The notes below the pieces were generated by a model. That model had not been told where the DNA came from and searched no databases. It saw only the letters and a program-made list of their open reading frames with translations. Of a stretch of DNA of 64,000 bases, positions 17,105 to 26,556 are shown in pieces; position 1 is the stretch's first letter, and every line of letters begins with the position of its first letter. The position numbers were made by a program, and so were the translations under genes. This DNA comes from PXAP01 sp964421595 (lineage in GTDB: Bacteria; Bacteroidota; Bacteroidia; Bacteroidales; PUMT01). Where the stretch lies: contig CAYQXY010000018.1 in NCBI GenBank assembly GCA_964421595.1, forward strand, positions 1-64,000, read 5' to 3'.

Positions 17105-20100
17105 TTACCAGCCAGGTACAAAATTCAATCCGAGAACACCCCCCTGAATTCCGTCTCTCTGGAACGGGAAAGCATAGTAAGGTTCAATTATCATCGCTCC
17201 GAACAGGTTAACCCGGAGAGACACCCCTGTACTGAAAACAGGAAAACGCTTGTCGGCCGAGAAATCATTTATATTCAGGGTAGGACTTGTTGAATCGGTC
17301 CATGCAACACCGGCATCCATAAATAAAGCCAACTCGGTAAAAAACATGCCTGATCTTATCAGCGCAAGCTGTTCCGGTCCTGTAAACGGCAACCTTACCT
17401 CCAGGTTGGCAATAGCCACCCTTGTGCCAATCAGCTCATTCATGGAAAAGTCTACATTCTGCAACGAACGGACCTGGTTTAGCTGGTTGGAGGCATAACC
17501 TCTTACAAAGTAAGGTGAGTTGGGATACCCCAGATACATAGGCCACATGAGGTTGTTCTCGGCACCGGAGCCATAGCGGCCGCTATGATAAAGCCTGAAT
17601 GCAAAACTCAGTGGATTCTGGAATATATATTGCCTGTAATCTGCAAGCACCTGGTAGAAATCGAGCCGCCCGAAATACTTGTCACCCTGAACCCGGTACC
17701 TTTGTCCTCTCATTGGCGATGCCATTCCAAAATATGAATTGTCACCAACATAGGCAAGGTTAACCCTGGAAAGATTGAATCCCGGAGGGGCATCGAGTTT
17801 TTCCCGCGACTCACCGGCATAAAATCCCTGTTCATAATAATTATTAAACACATCAATCCGGTAGTAATACCTTGCCAGTGATCCTCCAACCTCAAAACGC
17901 CTTGTCATGGAAATTGGGTAGTATGCAAACATGGCCAGCTGATCCTCAAAGGTCCTTATGTTATACATAGCAAGGTTGGTCCGTAAATAATATGCTGTAC
18001 TGTCGTCATTATAAACTCTCTCTTCATCTATCCCAAGTGATACTGAACGGTATGGAATATGCGAAAGTGAGCCACCCCAGTTTATCCGTCTTTTTTGATT
18101 CATGTAGGCAACCATGCCTCCAAAGTCATATATTTCCCCGTTTACGGCAAGCTGGGCCATCAGAGTATTATCGCCAAGCATATCGCTGAAAGACATTGCA
18201 ACCCCCCCTGACATTCCGGTCCCGTAATATGTGCTGAACCCGACGCCCACACCTGTATTCCCGATGTAATCGAGCTGAAATCTTGGCTGGTATCGCTGCA
18301 TCGAGAATGAATCGACCGGATACTGAATAAATCTTTCATTATCGGCCATATTCCTGTCGACTATATTTACTGCAACACGCTGGAAAGGAGGAAGGGTGGC
18401 GGCAAGCATATCAACAGTTCCCGGATCAACCTGTACTTCCCTGAACTCCTCCGGCATTGCTGAATAGATGGAGTAATTGCCTTTCATATAATAAGAGTAA
18501 GTCAGTTTTCCGTTTTCCCTTGCCACACTTATTGCCGGAGATAATGAAGTTATTCCGCTAATACCGGTCTGGTAGTTGGTGGCTCGATATAATTCCTGGT
18601 TCTGCAGCTCATAACGGTAAAGATTCCTGAAACCATCACTATTGGAAAGGAAATAAATCGATTGTCCGTCAGAAGAAAACACAGGGTTAATATTGTTTGC
18701 CCCGGGAAAAACTGGTAATACAGTCAATTCATTATTGTTTTCGGTGTCAATCAACCCGATATTTAGTTCATAAATGGTTCCGCTGCCCGTATCGCCGGGT
18801 TGTCTCCTGTCGGTAGCAATTGCTATATAACGGCCATCCGGCGACCATGAAGGGTGTACATAGGAATACGAATCATTTGTAAGCTGAGTAACTTCTTCTG
18901 ACTCGAGGTTATAGATATAGAGGTTATTCCTGCCGCCTACAAGACCTGTCATTACCAGGTGACTTCCATCAGGTGACCATGAAGGATTATTGATAAAAGG
19001 GACACCGGGAATTCTTATTTCCCTTGTTCTGCGGGGGCGTCTGACATCGGTAATCAGAATATTGCTCTCTCCTCTTTTTACAGCAACATAAGCAAAATGG
19101 CGACTATCGGGTGCCCAGGATCCCATGGATTCCAGGAAATTGTATCCGTCAATATCAGAACCCATATTGGAACTGGTCAGGGTTCTTTTGATCTTGCCGT
19201 CTTCTGTACTTGCAATGAAAAGATCGAGTGTAAATACATTTTTTTCTGAGAAAAAGGCCACAAGCTGACCATCCGGGCTTATGGAAGGTGATACGTTCAT
19301 ATTTCCGGCTGTCTCTTCAAACAAAATTTTCCTGCCTGACATAATACTGTCAGTGTTTTGCAATAGCTCCTCGTAATGCAATCTGAAAGAGCTTTGCCAT
19401 ATATCAGAAAAGGCAGGTGCCTTCATTGATAAAACATTCTCAATAGCCCTTTCATAACCCCATTTTGCAGTCTCGGTAAAAAGTGGAGCAATAATAGTGT
19501 CTCCCCAGGTACGTGCCACAAACGCCCAGAATGCATGCCCATAGCGGTAGGGGAAAAACTCGTAACCGGTTGACATTTGCCTGAGTGTGGGAAAATTATC
19601 ATTGATTATGGCATCACGCATCCACATCGCAGTATTTGCATCGACGCTCCCTATCGACAGATATTCTGCCATTCCTTCAACCATCCAGAGCGGGAGGTTC
19701 CTCATCGAGTACATATTGGTTGTGTCTCCTTTCAGAAGCTGATTAAACTGAAAGGCATGTACCAGTTCATGGCCCAGAACGTGATCAGTCTGCGCCCTGG
19801 TTTCAAGAATAGGAAATACAACCCTGTTCTTTAGTGATTCGGTAACTCCCCCTGTTCCAATGCTGATCATACTGCTTACTGCAGTAGTTTGCTGAAAATC
19901 AGGATGATTTTCGTAAATAATGATTGGGTTAAGGTCTCTTATGGTGTCATTTAATGCCCGGGCATGGCGATAATACCATTTTTCGCTCATAGTGGCGAGT
20001 TCATGAATGACTGAATCGTCTTCAAAATAATGGTATATTTCAAAATTAGGGGTTTTATATACTTTAAAGTCAAATGTTTTATACCCGGGTTTTGTCCTGC

Positions 20101-20209
20101 CGAAACCTTGTGCAAAGATATCTCCCCCTGTCATCAATAAAATCAATACCAGCAGAATTCCGGGGTATTTAATTTTATTTGCCCTTGAAAACATAGAATA
20201 GAAGTCCAT
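17105..20209 (-). CDS. Peptidase-MA-like / TolB propeller / surface-antigen barrel protein
   Basis: This 1034-residue outer-membrane protein has three parts. After a signal peptide (core ILLVLILLMT, cleavage near IFAQ), residues about 45-280 resemble a gluzincin metallopeptidase with HELVH (His147, Glu148, His151) and the downstream ligand region WMVEGMAEYLS (Glu178, Glu182). Residues about 300-600 hold PD40/WD40-like TolB blades (SISPDGQLVAFFS, NPSWSPDGSHLVM, HPSWSPDGRYIAI). From about 640 to the end lies a BamA/Omp85-like surface-antigen barrel with FVRGYASNQL and a C-terminal NFVPGW. The enzyme part could degrade or sense surface proteins; the substrate is unknown. Confidence 0.82.
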   Translation of the reverse strand: MDFYSMFSRANKIKYPGILLVLILLMTGGDIFAQGFGRTKPGYKTFDFKVYKTPNFEIYHYFEDDSVIHELATMSEKWYYRHARALNDTIRDLNPIIIYENHPDFQQTTAVSSMISIGTGGVTESLKNRVVFPILETRAQTDHVLGHELVHAFQFNQLLKGDTTNMYSMRNLPLWMVEGMAEYLSIGSVDANTAMWMRDAIINDNFPTLRQMSTGYEFFPYRYGHAFWAFVARTWGDTIIAPLFTETAKWGYERAIENVLSMKAPAFSDIWQSSFRLHYEELLQNTDSIMSGRKILFEETAGNMNVSPSISPDGQLVAFFSEKNVFTLDLFIASTEDGKIKRTLTSSNMGSDIDGYNFLESMGSWAPDSRHFAYVAVKRGESNILITDVRRPRRTREIRIPGVPFINNPSWSPDGSHLVMTGLVGGRNNLYIYNLESEEVTQLTNDSYSYVHPSWSPDGRYIAIATDRRQPGDTGSGTIYELNIGLIDTENNNELTVLPVFPGANNINPVFSSDGQSIYFLSNSDGFRNLYRYELQNQELYRATNYQTGISGITSLSPAISVARENGKLTYSYYMKGNYSIYSAMPEEFREVQVDPGTVDMLAATLPPFQRVAVNIVDRNMADNERFIQYPVDSFSMQRYQPRFQLDYIGNTGVGVGFSTYYGTGMSGGVAMSFSDMLGDNTLMAQLAVNGEIYDFGGMVAYMNQKRRINWGGSLSHIPYRSVSLGIDEERVYNDDSTAYYLRTNLAMYNIRTFEDQLAMFAYYPISMTRRFEVGGSLARYYYRIDVFNNYYEQGFYAGESREKLDAPPGFNLSRVNLAYVGDNSYFGMASPMRGQRYRVQGDKYFGRLDFYQVLADYRQYIFQNPLSFAFRLYHSGRYGSGAENNLMWPMYLGYPNSPYFVRGYASNQLNQVRSLQNVDFSMNELIGTRVAIANLEVRLPFTGPEQLALIRSGMFFTELALFMDAGVAWTDSTSPTLNINDFSADKRFPVFSTGVSLRVNLFGAMIIEPYYAFPFQRDGIQGGVLGLNFVPGW

Positions 20210-20408
20210 TTTCTGGTATTTAGGGTTTAGATTAAATTTATGAGAATCAACAATCAGGAAGTCTCAATTATTGATCCGGAAATCAAAAAGATCAGACCAA
20301 ATTATATGCCAAATAAACAAAGAAAATTGCTTCTTTGTTTATTTATTTAATCTTTATTAAAGATAATTTGATCTTAACCCTGATCAAAAGGTGAAACAGC
20401 AGTTCAGT

Positions 20409-21443
20409 CTATTTAACCTCGAAGGTTTCACCGCTGCTGAGAAGGTCATCAACGCATTTAATTCTGGAGGCTTCCCTGGCTGATTCGATCTGAACCTCAA
20501 TCATATCATCATATGTTTCACACTCTGCCGACCTGATCACCCCAAGTGCGACCGGAAGGTTGGGCGGACCCATTTTTCCTACCATGCGTTGAATTCCCGG
20601 GTTTCTCTCATACTGATCATGAACAAGGATGTCGTCAATGGTAACCCCGTTAAGACCAACAATTACCCCCTGCAGTTTTGTTCCTTTGAGCTGTATTCCC
20701 TTCTCCAGGTTTTTACCATATAACATCGGTTCTCCATGTTTGAGGTGAAGCTGGAAATCGTCCCGGGTTTCTTTATCTGTTATTTTTGCATGGGTTTTAT
20801 CGGCAAAAATTATACAGTTCTGGAGTATCTCAACAACTGATGTGCCATCGTGCCGGGCAGCCTCAAACATTACTTCCGACATCATTTTGATATTGGTGTC
20901 AAGTACCCTGGCAAAAAATGTTCCCTGTGCTCCCATTACAAGACCGGAAGGGATAAACGGATGTTCAATCGTTCCGTGGGGGGATGTCTTTGTGATACTG
21001 CCTATAGGTGTGGTAGGAGAGTACTGACCTTTGGTCAGGCCATAGATCTGGTTATTGAAAAGCAGGATGTTTACATCAAGGTTCCTTCTGATAATATGAA
21101 TAAAATGGTTTCCTCCGATAGCCATCGAATCGCCGTCACCCGTAGCAATCCAGACACTAAGGTCCGGGTTGGCAAGCTTTACTCCGGTAGCAATTGCAGC
21201 TGCTCTGCCGTGGATGCCATGAAATCCATAGGTATTCAAATAATATGGAAACCTGGAAGAGCAACCGATACCGGAAACGAACATAAAATTCTCTTTTTTG
21301 TAACCGATCCGTGGGAAAACGTGCTCAACCGATTTTAATATTGCATGGGCACCGCAACCGGGACACCATTTGACAAGTTGGTCGCTTATAAAATCATCTT
21401 TGCTGAGTTCAGCTTCTGATGGCGCTATGCGGTTATTAATCAT
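20409..21443 (-). CDS. korB: 2-oxoacid:ferredoxin oxidoreductase, beta subunit
   Basis: This thiamine-diphosphate subunit partners KorA to oxidise a 2-oxoacid, probably 2-oxoglutarate, to an acyl-CoA while reducing ferredoxin. The CPGCGAHAIL motif lies near the N terminus, and the cofactor motif GDGDSMAIGGNHFIH is followed by NNQIYGLTKGQYSPT. I start at the ATG giving MINNRIAPS; it overlaps the korA stop by 8 bases, which suggests translational coupling. The product has 344 residues. The enzyme is oxygen sensitive in most hosts and suggests anaerobic or microaerobic metabolism. Confidence 0.9.
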   Translation of the reverse strand: MINNRIAPSEAELSKDDFISDQLVKWCPGCGAHAILKSVEHVFPRIGYKKENFMFVSGIGCSSRFPYYLNTYGFHGIHGRAAAIATGVKLANPDLSVWIATGDGDSMAIGGNHFIHIIRRNLDVNILLFNNQIYGLTKGQYSPTTPIGSITKTSPHGTIEHPFIPSGLVMGAQGTFFARVLDTNIKMMSEVMFEAARHDGTSVVEILQNCIIFADKTHAKITDKETRDDFQLHLKHGEPMLYGKNLEKGIQLKGTKLQGVIVGLNGVTIDDILVHDQYERNPGIQRMVGKMGPPNLPVALGVIRSAECETYDDMIEVQIESAREASRIKCVDDLLSSGETFEVK

Positions 21444-23289
21444 GGCTTTCTGCAATTAATTGATTGAATTTTTCGGTTAGTTCGCCAGTAAAAAATGGTA
21501 AACCCTGGATCTTATTATATTGCAAATACTTTATCTCAGGATGCTCGGAACGAAGATACCTGACAAACTGGCCCCCGTTGAGTTCACAAACAACGACCTT
21601 TTTGTAGCTTTTAAGAATTTCCGATGTATTTAAGGGGAGGGGCATAATATGATTGAAATGTGCATGGCCAATACTTTTGCCTTGTTTCTGCAATTCCCTG
21701 ACAGCAGTTTTAATAGATCCTTCTGTTCCCCCCCAGCTTACCACAAGTAATTCACCTGTATCATTGCCGTGAATTTTCATCAGTGGGATCTTTTTTGCTA
21801 CCTTTTTAACTTTTTCTTCCCGAAGTCGTACCATTAATTCATGATTCTGGGGGTCGGTCGATACTGTACCATAAATATCAGTTTTCTCAAGTCCTCCGAT
21901 CCGATGCCTTAATCCCTCTGTCCCCGGCAGGGCCCATTGCCTTACAAGTGTCTCTGCATCCCTTTTATATGGCTGGTAATTTTCATCGTTTGCCTTTGCA
22001 ATAGGGGGATTTATATCAGGTAGTTCAGAAACTTTGGGAATGCGGAATAACTCTGAGCCGTTACCAAGATACCCGTCAGTAAGTAAAATAACCGGAGTCA
22101 TATGCTCCAGGCTTAACTTTGCTGCTTCATATGCATAGTAGAAACAGTTTGCAGGTGTAGATGCTGACATTACTATCACAGGGCACTCACCGTTCCTTCC
22201 GTACAAAGCCTGTAATAAGTCTGACTGTTCTGATTTGGTAGGCATTCCTGTTGAAGGACCGGCTCTCTGTACATTGACAATTACGATCGGCAGTTCGGTT
22301 ATGACAGCAAGTCCGATAGCCTCAGACTTTAATGATAGTCCCGGTCCGGAAGTGGTAGTTATTGCCAGAGACCCGGCGTAACTTGCCCCTATGGCAGAAC
22401 ATATTCCTGCTATCTCATCTTCTGCCTGAAATACTTTGGCTCCAAGAGATTTGTGTTTTGTAATTTCCATTAATATCTCGGTAGCCGGAGTGATTGGATA
22501 CGATCCAAGAAAAAGTTGCCGTCCCGAACGTTCAGCCGCAGCAAGTAATCCCCACGCTGTTGCAACATTCCCTGAAATATTCCGGTAAACACCCTTTTTA
22601 AGGGTAGCCTTTGGGATCTTATAAGTTGAACCGACAACTTCAATTGTTTCGGCATAGCTATAACCGGCAGCCAGTATTGTTTTATTAATCTCAAGGACAA
22701 CCTGGTTAGTCCTGAATTTTCTTTCCAGAAATTTACAGGTTGTTTCGATATCCTGGTTATAGAGCTGTGAAACTATACCAAGTGCAAACATATTCCTGCT
22801 TCTGTCTGATGTCTTTGAACTGGCATCGAGATGCAAAATACTTTCTTTTGTCATCGACCCGATAGGTGCCGGGATCAGCCTGTAGGTATCAAGGCTTCCA
22901 TCCTCAAGCGGATTTGATGCATACCCTGACTTTTCTAATGCTTTCTTGTTGAAAGTATCTGAATCAACAATGATTATACCCCCGGGTCTTACCCACTTAA
23001 GGTTTGTTTTTAAAGATGCCGGGTTCATAGCAACCATAACATCACACATATCGCCCGATGAAAATATTTTTTCCTGGCCTATCTGGACCTGAAACCCAGA
23101 TACACCTGCAAGGGTATTATGCGGTGCCCTGATCTCTGCCGGGTAATCGGGAAATGTGAACAGGTCATTGCCGAGAACTGCGGCGGTATCTGAAAACAAT
23201 GTACCTGCCAGTTGCATTCCGTCGCCTGAGTCGCCAACGAATTTTATAACAACAGATTCTTTATCTTTACTTATAAGCTGTTTGCTCAT
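21436..23289 (-). CDS. korA: 2-oxoacid:ferredoxin oxidoreductase, fused gamma-alpha subunit
   Basis: The 617-residue subunit joins an N-terminal gamma domain (about 10-190, beginning VVIKFVGDSGDGMQLAG) to the alpha domain that binds the pyrimidine end of thiamine diphosphate (from about 225, GNVATAWGLLAAAERSG, with GSYPITPATEILME and the TTSGPGLSL loop). This fusion is the usual KorA form in Bacteroidota. The ATG start giving MSKQLISK is preferred over a TTG seven codons upstream. It is the first gene of a two-gene operon with korB. Acceptor specificity (2-oxoglutarate or another 2-oxoacid) cannot be proved from sequence. Confidence 0.9.
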   Translation of the reverse strand: MSKQLISKDKESVVIKFVGDSGDGMQLAGTLFSDTAAVLGNDLFTFPDYPAEIRAPHNTLAGVSGFQVQIGQEKIFSSGDMCDVMVAMNPASLKTNLKWVRPGGIIIVDSDTFNKKALEKSGYASNPLEDGSLDTYRLIPAPIGSMTKESILHLDASSKTSDRSRNMFALGIVSQLYNQDIETTCKFLERKFRTNQVVLEINKTILAAGYSYAETIEVVGSTYKIPKATLKKGVYRNISGNVATAWGLLAAAERSGRQLFLGSYPITPATEILMEITKHKSLGAKVFQAEDEIAGICSAIGASYAGSLAITTTSGPGLSLKSEAIGLAVITELPIVIVNVQRAGPSTGMPTKSEQSDLLQALYGRNGECPVIVMSASTPANCFYYAYEAAKLSLEHMTPVILLTDGYLGNGSELFRIPKVSELPDINPPIAKANDENYQPYKRDAETLVRQWALPGTEGLRHRIGGLEKTDIYGTVSTDPQNHELMVRLREEKVKKVAKKIPLMKIHGNDTGELLVVSWGGTEGSIKTAVRELQKQGKSIGHAHFNHIMPLPLNTSEILKSYKKVVVCELNGGQFVRYLRSEHPEIKYLQYNKIQGLPFFTGELTEKFNQLIAESHD

Positions 23290-23799
23290 TTTGCCAAAAT
23301 TTGGAGACAAATTTATTGGTTTGCAACTATCATCCGGAATTGTTGAACGTATTCCCTTTTTTAGTTAAACCAGCTGTAATATATTAATTATTAAAGCGTA
23401 TAAACACAGTGCAAAAATACTATTTTCTCAATTACAAGATTGAACTACTGACTTTTTTTTATATGTTATACAATGTGTCTGTGCTGGCAATAGATTATTA
23501 ATCAGAGTATTATGAAATTGATGATTTAAATCATTAAAAAAGGTTTTCATAAATAATGATATCAACGGTTAAAATTGTTGAATATTTCAGGTTTGAAGTA
23601 CTTAAATCGGGCCTTGCTTCAAATCGTTAATCAGGTATGAAATTTCAGACGACACAGATACAGCTCATGGTTTAGTTAAAAAAATATTTGAACTTTGTGA
23701 TTGCCCTGGAAATGGTTTTTCTACAGGTCGTGGACAGACAATCCAAGGCCGGACAAGCCATTATTGGGACAAAAATAGTTTAGATTAAATATTTTGTAT
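23290..23799. other. 510-base divergent intergenic region
   Basis: This AT-rich region between korA and the carbonic-anhydrase-like gene has no convincing gene. It contains a candidate korA promoter. No strong stem-loop, riboswitch or repeat was recognised. Confidence 0.5.
23412..23419 (-). promoter_or_regulatory. Bacteroidota -7 element TATTTTTG upstream of korA
   Basis: On the minus strand this reads TATTTTTG, a full TAnnTTTG match, with a TTG 15 bases upstream. It would leave a 5' leader of about 115 bases before the korA ATG. Confidence 0.4.
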
Positions 23800-24315
23800 A
23801 TGGCACTGATTAAGCCGGTTAGGGGATTTTTGCCTGCCTTTGGGCGGGATTGTTACCTTTCAGAAAACTGCACTATTATTGGAGATGTTGTATTGGGTGA
23901 CCAGTGCAGTATCTGGTTCAACGCTGTATTACGGGGTGACGTAAACTCTATCCGCGTGGGGAATCGGGTCAATATTCAGGATAACTCAATCCTTCACTGT
24001 ACGTACATGAAGACAACTATAAATATCGGCAATAATGTATCTATAGGGCACAGGGTAATAGTACACGGGGCAGAAATTCATGATAATGTACTCATTGGAA
24101 TGGGGGCAATCCTGATGGACAATGTTGTGGTGGAATCTGGTTGCATAATAGCCGCCGGTTCAGTAGTGCTTGAGAACACCCGTGTGGAGACCGGAAGTAT
24201 TTATGGAGGTGTTCCTGCCAGGCGAATCGGTGAGGTTGACAAAGAACAGTTCCGGGTTATGATAGAGAGGATCGCAGAAAACTATATCTCATACTCAAAG
24301 TGGTATACTGAATAG
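23800..24315 (+). CDS. Gamma-class carbonic anhydrase-like protein (left-handed beta-helix)
   Basis: The 171-residue protein is built from hexapeptide repeats (for example SIRVGNRVNIQDNSILHC, NIGNNVSIGHRVIVHG, NVLIGMGAILMDNVVVE) that wind into a left-handed parallel beta-helix and trimerise. Histidines in HC, GHRVIVHG and neighbouring turns match the zinc site of gamma carbonic anhydrases and PaaY/YrdA proteins. It may interconvert carbon dioxide and bicarbonate, though many homologues have no measured activity. I use the ATG two codons inside the longest frame, which begins at TTG. Confidence 0.9.
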   Translation: MALIKPVRGFLPAFGRDCYLSENCTIIGDVVLGDQCSIWFNAVLRGDVNSIRVGNRVNIQDNSILHCTYMKTTINIGNNVSIGHRVIVHGAEIHDNVLIGMGAILMDNVVVESGCIIAAGSVVLENTRVETGSIYGGVPARRIGEVDKEQFRVMIERIAENYISYSKWYTE

Positions 24316-24492
24316 ATCACCGACAAGCTATTGTTAATCCAATACCTATGCATAAGATTTACAAACTCAACCCCCGGGTCGAGGGTTTAATGATCTTCCA
24401 GGGCAGGGTATCAATTCTGTGGGTTTCTGCACTGAAGTTGGATTGAGGTGGCAAGAGGGATGATTTTACATACCGGATAGCTCTTCCTTAGA

Positions 24493-25302
24493 TTATTTCC
24501 AAAGATCGGTCTTGGCCATTATTATCTCCTTTTCAAAAAATATTTCTGCAATCTTCCCGAAATATTCGGTATGGTCAGAAACAAAAAACTCGTCAGCGCC
24601 GCCTCCCTGTTGATTCAGAAGTTGTTCAGACTCCAGAATTTTCCTCAGGTGGCTCGCTACGATAGTTGCCGAATCAATTACCTCCACCTTGAAATCATAG
24701 TATTTTCTTATCTGGTTCCTGATTATCGGGTAATGGGTGCAGCCAAGGATAAGAGTGTTGATAGCAGATAGTATAGGGGAAGAGAGATAGGTCCTTATTA
24801 TCGCATTGCTTATATCATCGTAAACAAACCCTTCCTCAATCATCGGTACCAGCAAAGGTGTAGCGAGTGAAGATACTCTGGCACCGGGCACAAGTCCCTT
24901 TATTTTCTTGCTGTAGGCACCCGAATTAATAGTGTTTTTTGTTCCGATCACGCCAATGGCCTTATCTGAATGTGAACGGGCAACATACTCAACTACAGGG
25001 TCGATAACATTCACGGGAATGACCTTAGGCGAGGTATAACTGCTGAGTTCATCCCATACAGTAGCCGAAACAGTATTGCATGCCGCAAGTATAATCTTGC
25101 AATCGAGACCAAGCAGAAAGTCGGTTATTTTTTTGCTGTAATACAGGATTGCTTCTGGCGACTTGTCGCCGTATGGTAAATGGGCAGTATCACCGAAATA
25201 TACTATCGATTCATCGGGGAGAAGTTGCTTTACCGCTGAAGCCACAGTGAGTCCTCCGACTCCTGAATCAAAGATACCGATCGGACCAGATGCTGAAGCC
25301 AT
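24493..25302 (-). CDS. murI: Glutamate racemase
   Basis: This cytoplasmic enzyme makes D-glutamate for peptidoglycan. The 269-residue chain has IGIFDSGVGGLTV (Asp12-Ser13) and the two catalytic cysteines, Cys75 in AACNTVSA and Cys188 in LGCTHYPI. Length is normal. It lies downstream of the bamA-skp operon on the same strand but is separated from it by a strong hairpin terminator, so it probably has its own promoter. Confidence 0.96.
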   Translation of the reverse strand: MASASGPIGIFDSGVGGLTVASAVKQLLPDESIVYFGDTAHLPYGDKSPEAILYYSKKITDFLLGLDCKIILAACNTVSATVWDELSSYTSPKVIPVNVIDPVVEYVARSHSDKAIGVIGTKNTINSGAYSKKIKGLVPGARVSSLATPLLVPMIEEGFVYDDISNAIIRTYLSSPILSAINTLILGCTHYPIIRNQIRKYYDFKVEVIDSATIVASHLRKILESEQLLNQQGGGADEFFVSDHTEYFGKIAEIFFEKEIIMAKTDLWK

Positions 25303-25345
25303 ATTATTTTAATTTATTAAATTGAAAATGTTAGGCCGGAATTGA

Positions 25346-25380
25346 AAAAAACCACCTGCCTGAACAGCCGGTGGTTTTTT
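25346..25380 (-). terminator. Terminator at the end of the bamA-skp operon
   Basis: An eleven-base stem (AAAAAACCACC with GGTGGTTTTTT) and a 13-base loop lie 22 bases after the stop of the last skp gene. The U-run is present on the minus-strand transcript, and the hairpin is nearly symmetrical. Confidence 0.8.
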
Positions 25381-25401
25381 GAATATTAAAGATTATGCAG
25401 A

Positions 25402-25914
25402 TTAAAGTCCGAGTTTTGCCTGTACAAAAGGAAGGATATCTTCGCTTGCATCACTGAAATAAAGTACCGCATTGGCATCAAGGTCAAATACGTAAATCAG
25501 TCCGCGTTCCCTTGCCACTTCAGAAATGGTCTTTTCAATCTTTTCAAAAATAGGCTGAATAAGTTCCATTTCCCTCTGCTGAAGGTCTTCCTGGGCCCCT
25601 GCCTGGAATTCCTGTATACGGGTCTGAAGTTCCCTTAGTTCTCTTTCGCGAAGTTGCCTGAGAACGTTGGAGAGTGTATCCTGCTCTTCTACATATTTCT
25701 GTAGCTTATTGTTGTATTCGACATTGAGTTTCTCAAGCTCTTCACCAAGTTGCTGTGCCTCACCCTGAAGTGTTTTCTGTGCAGCTTCTCTTTCCGGCAT
25801 TATATTTAACAGCCGGGAGGAATTAATATGCCCGAACTTCAGATCCTGAGCGTTTACAGCGGTTCCTGCAATCAGGAGCGCAGAGATAAAAAATAGTTTT
25901 AGTACATTCTTCAT
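25402..25914 (-). CDS. OmpH/Skp-family periplasmic chaperone, second copy
   Basis: The 170-residue protein has a signal peptide (core LFFISALLIAGTAV) and then the Skp fold. A short strand FGHINSSRLLNIMPE is followed by a long charged coiled coil at about 45-130 and a C-terminal strand region LIYVFDLDANAVLYFSD. Skp binds unfolded outer-membrane proteins in the periplasm and delivers them to BamA. It is the last gene of the operon, 33 bases after a paralogue. Duplicated skp genes after bamA are usual in this phylum. Confidence 0.9.
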   Translation of the reverse strand: MKNVLKLFFISALLIAGTAVNAQDLKFGHINSSRLLNIMPEREAAQKTLQGEAQQLGEELEKLNVEYNNKLQKYVEEQDTLSNVLRQLRERELRELQTRIQEFQAGAQEDLQQREMELIQPIFEKIEKTISEVARERGLIYVFDLDANAVLYFSDASEDILPFVQAKLGL

Positions 25915-25947
25915 TTTAGAAAGATTTGGTTGTTGTTGTTTATAAAA

Positions 25948-26535
25948 TTAATTTCTGTATCCCAGTCTTTTCAGGACATCGTCACTTACATCATTCCGTG
26001 GATTGGTATAAAGCATTGTTGGAGAGTTGGCCGTGTCAAAAATAACAGCGTAGTTACCTTCCGTGGCTGTCTCTTCGACTGCCTTGTATACCCTGTCCTG
26101 TATGGGAGTGATAAGTTCTTGCTGGCTCTTGTAAAGTTCACCTTCAGGCCCGAAATACTTTCTTTGTAACTCGGCTGCTTCAGCCTCTTTTGTTACAATC
26201 TCATTTTCTCTTTTTTTCCTCATATCCTCACTCATGAGCACCCTGTCATTCTGATAGCTCCGGTAAAGAGCCTCTACGTCCTCATAGCTGGCCTCGATTT
26301 CTGCCTGCCATCCCTCTGCCAGCTTATCAAGCTGATCCTGGGCGGCATTATAAGAGGGGATATTGCTGAGGATGTACTCTGAGTCAACATATGCAAACCT
26401 TTGTGCCAGTCCGCTCTGTGCCGACGCAAATATGATCAGGACAACCAGCATGGCAAATGTTCCTGCCTTACCACTTTTTAGCTGTGTGAATCTGTCCTTT
26501 AAGGAAGATCCGTTTGAAATTTTCAGATTGATCAT
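25948..26535 (-). CDS. OmpH/Skp-family periplasmic chaperone, first copy
   Basis: The 195-residue protein has a longer N terminus than its neighbour: about 27 residues precede a hydrophobic signal segment (AMLVVLIIFASAQSGLAQ). The mature part starts RFAYVDSEYILSNIP, continues as a charged coiled coil and ends with YAVIFDTANSPTMLYT. It should act as a holdase for outer-membrane proteins alongside the second Skp. It lies 21 bases after bamA. Confidence 0.9.
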   Translation of the reverse strand: MINLKISNGSSLKDRFTQLKSGKAGTFAMLVVLIIFASAQSGLAQRFAYVDSEYILSNIPSYNAAQDQLDKLAEGWQAEIEASYEDVEALYRSYQNDRVLMSEDMRKKRENEIVTKEAEAAELQRKYFGPEGELYKSQQELITPIQDRVYKAVEETATEGNYAVIFDTANSPTMLYTNPRNDVSDDVLKRLGYRN

Positions 26536-26556
26536 AATCTCCGTTATTAGTTATTA

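Noticed and set aside
16909..17121. A 70-codon minus-strand frame between the PafA-like and peptidase genes
   Set aside because: It crosses a clear bidirectional terminator and shows no conserved motif.
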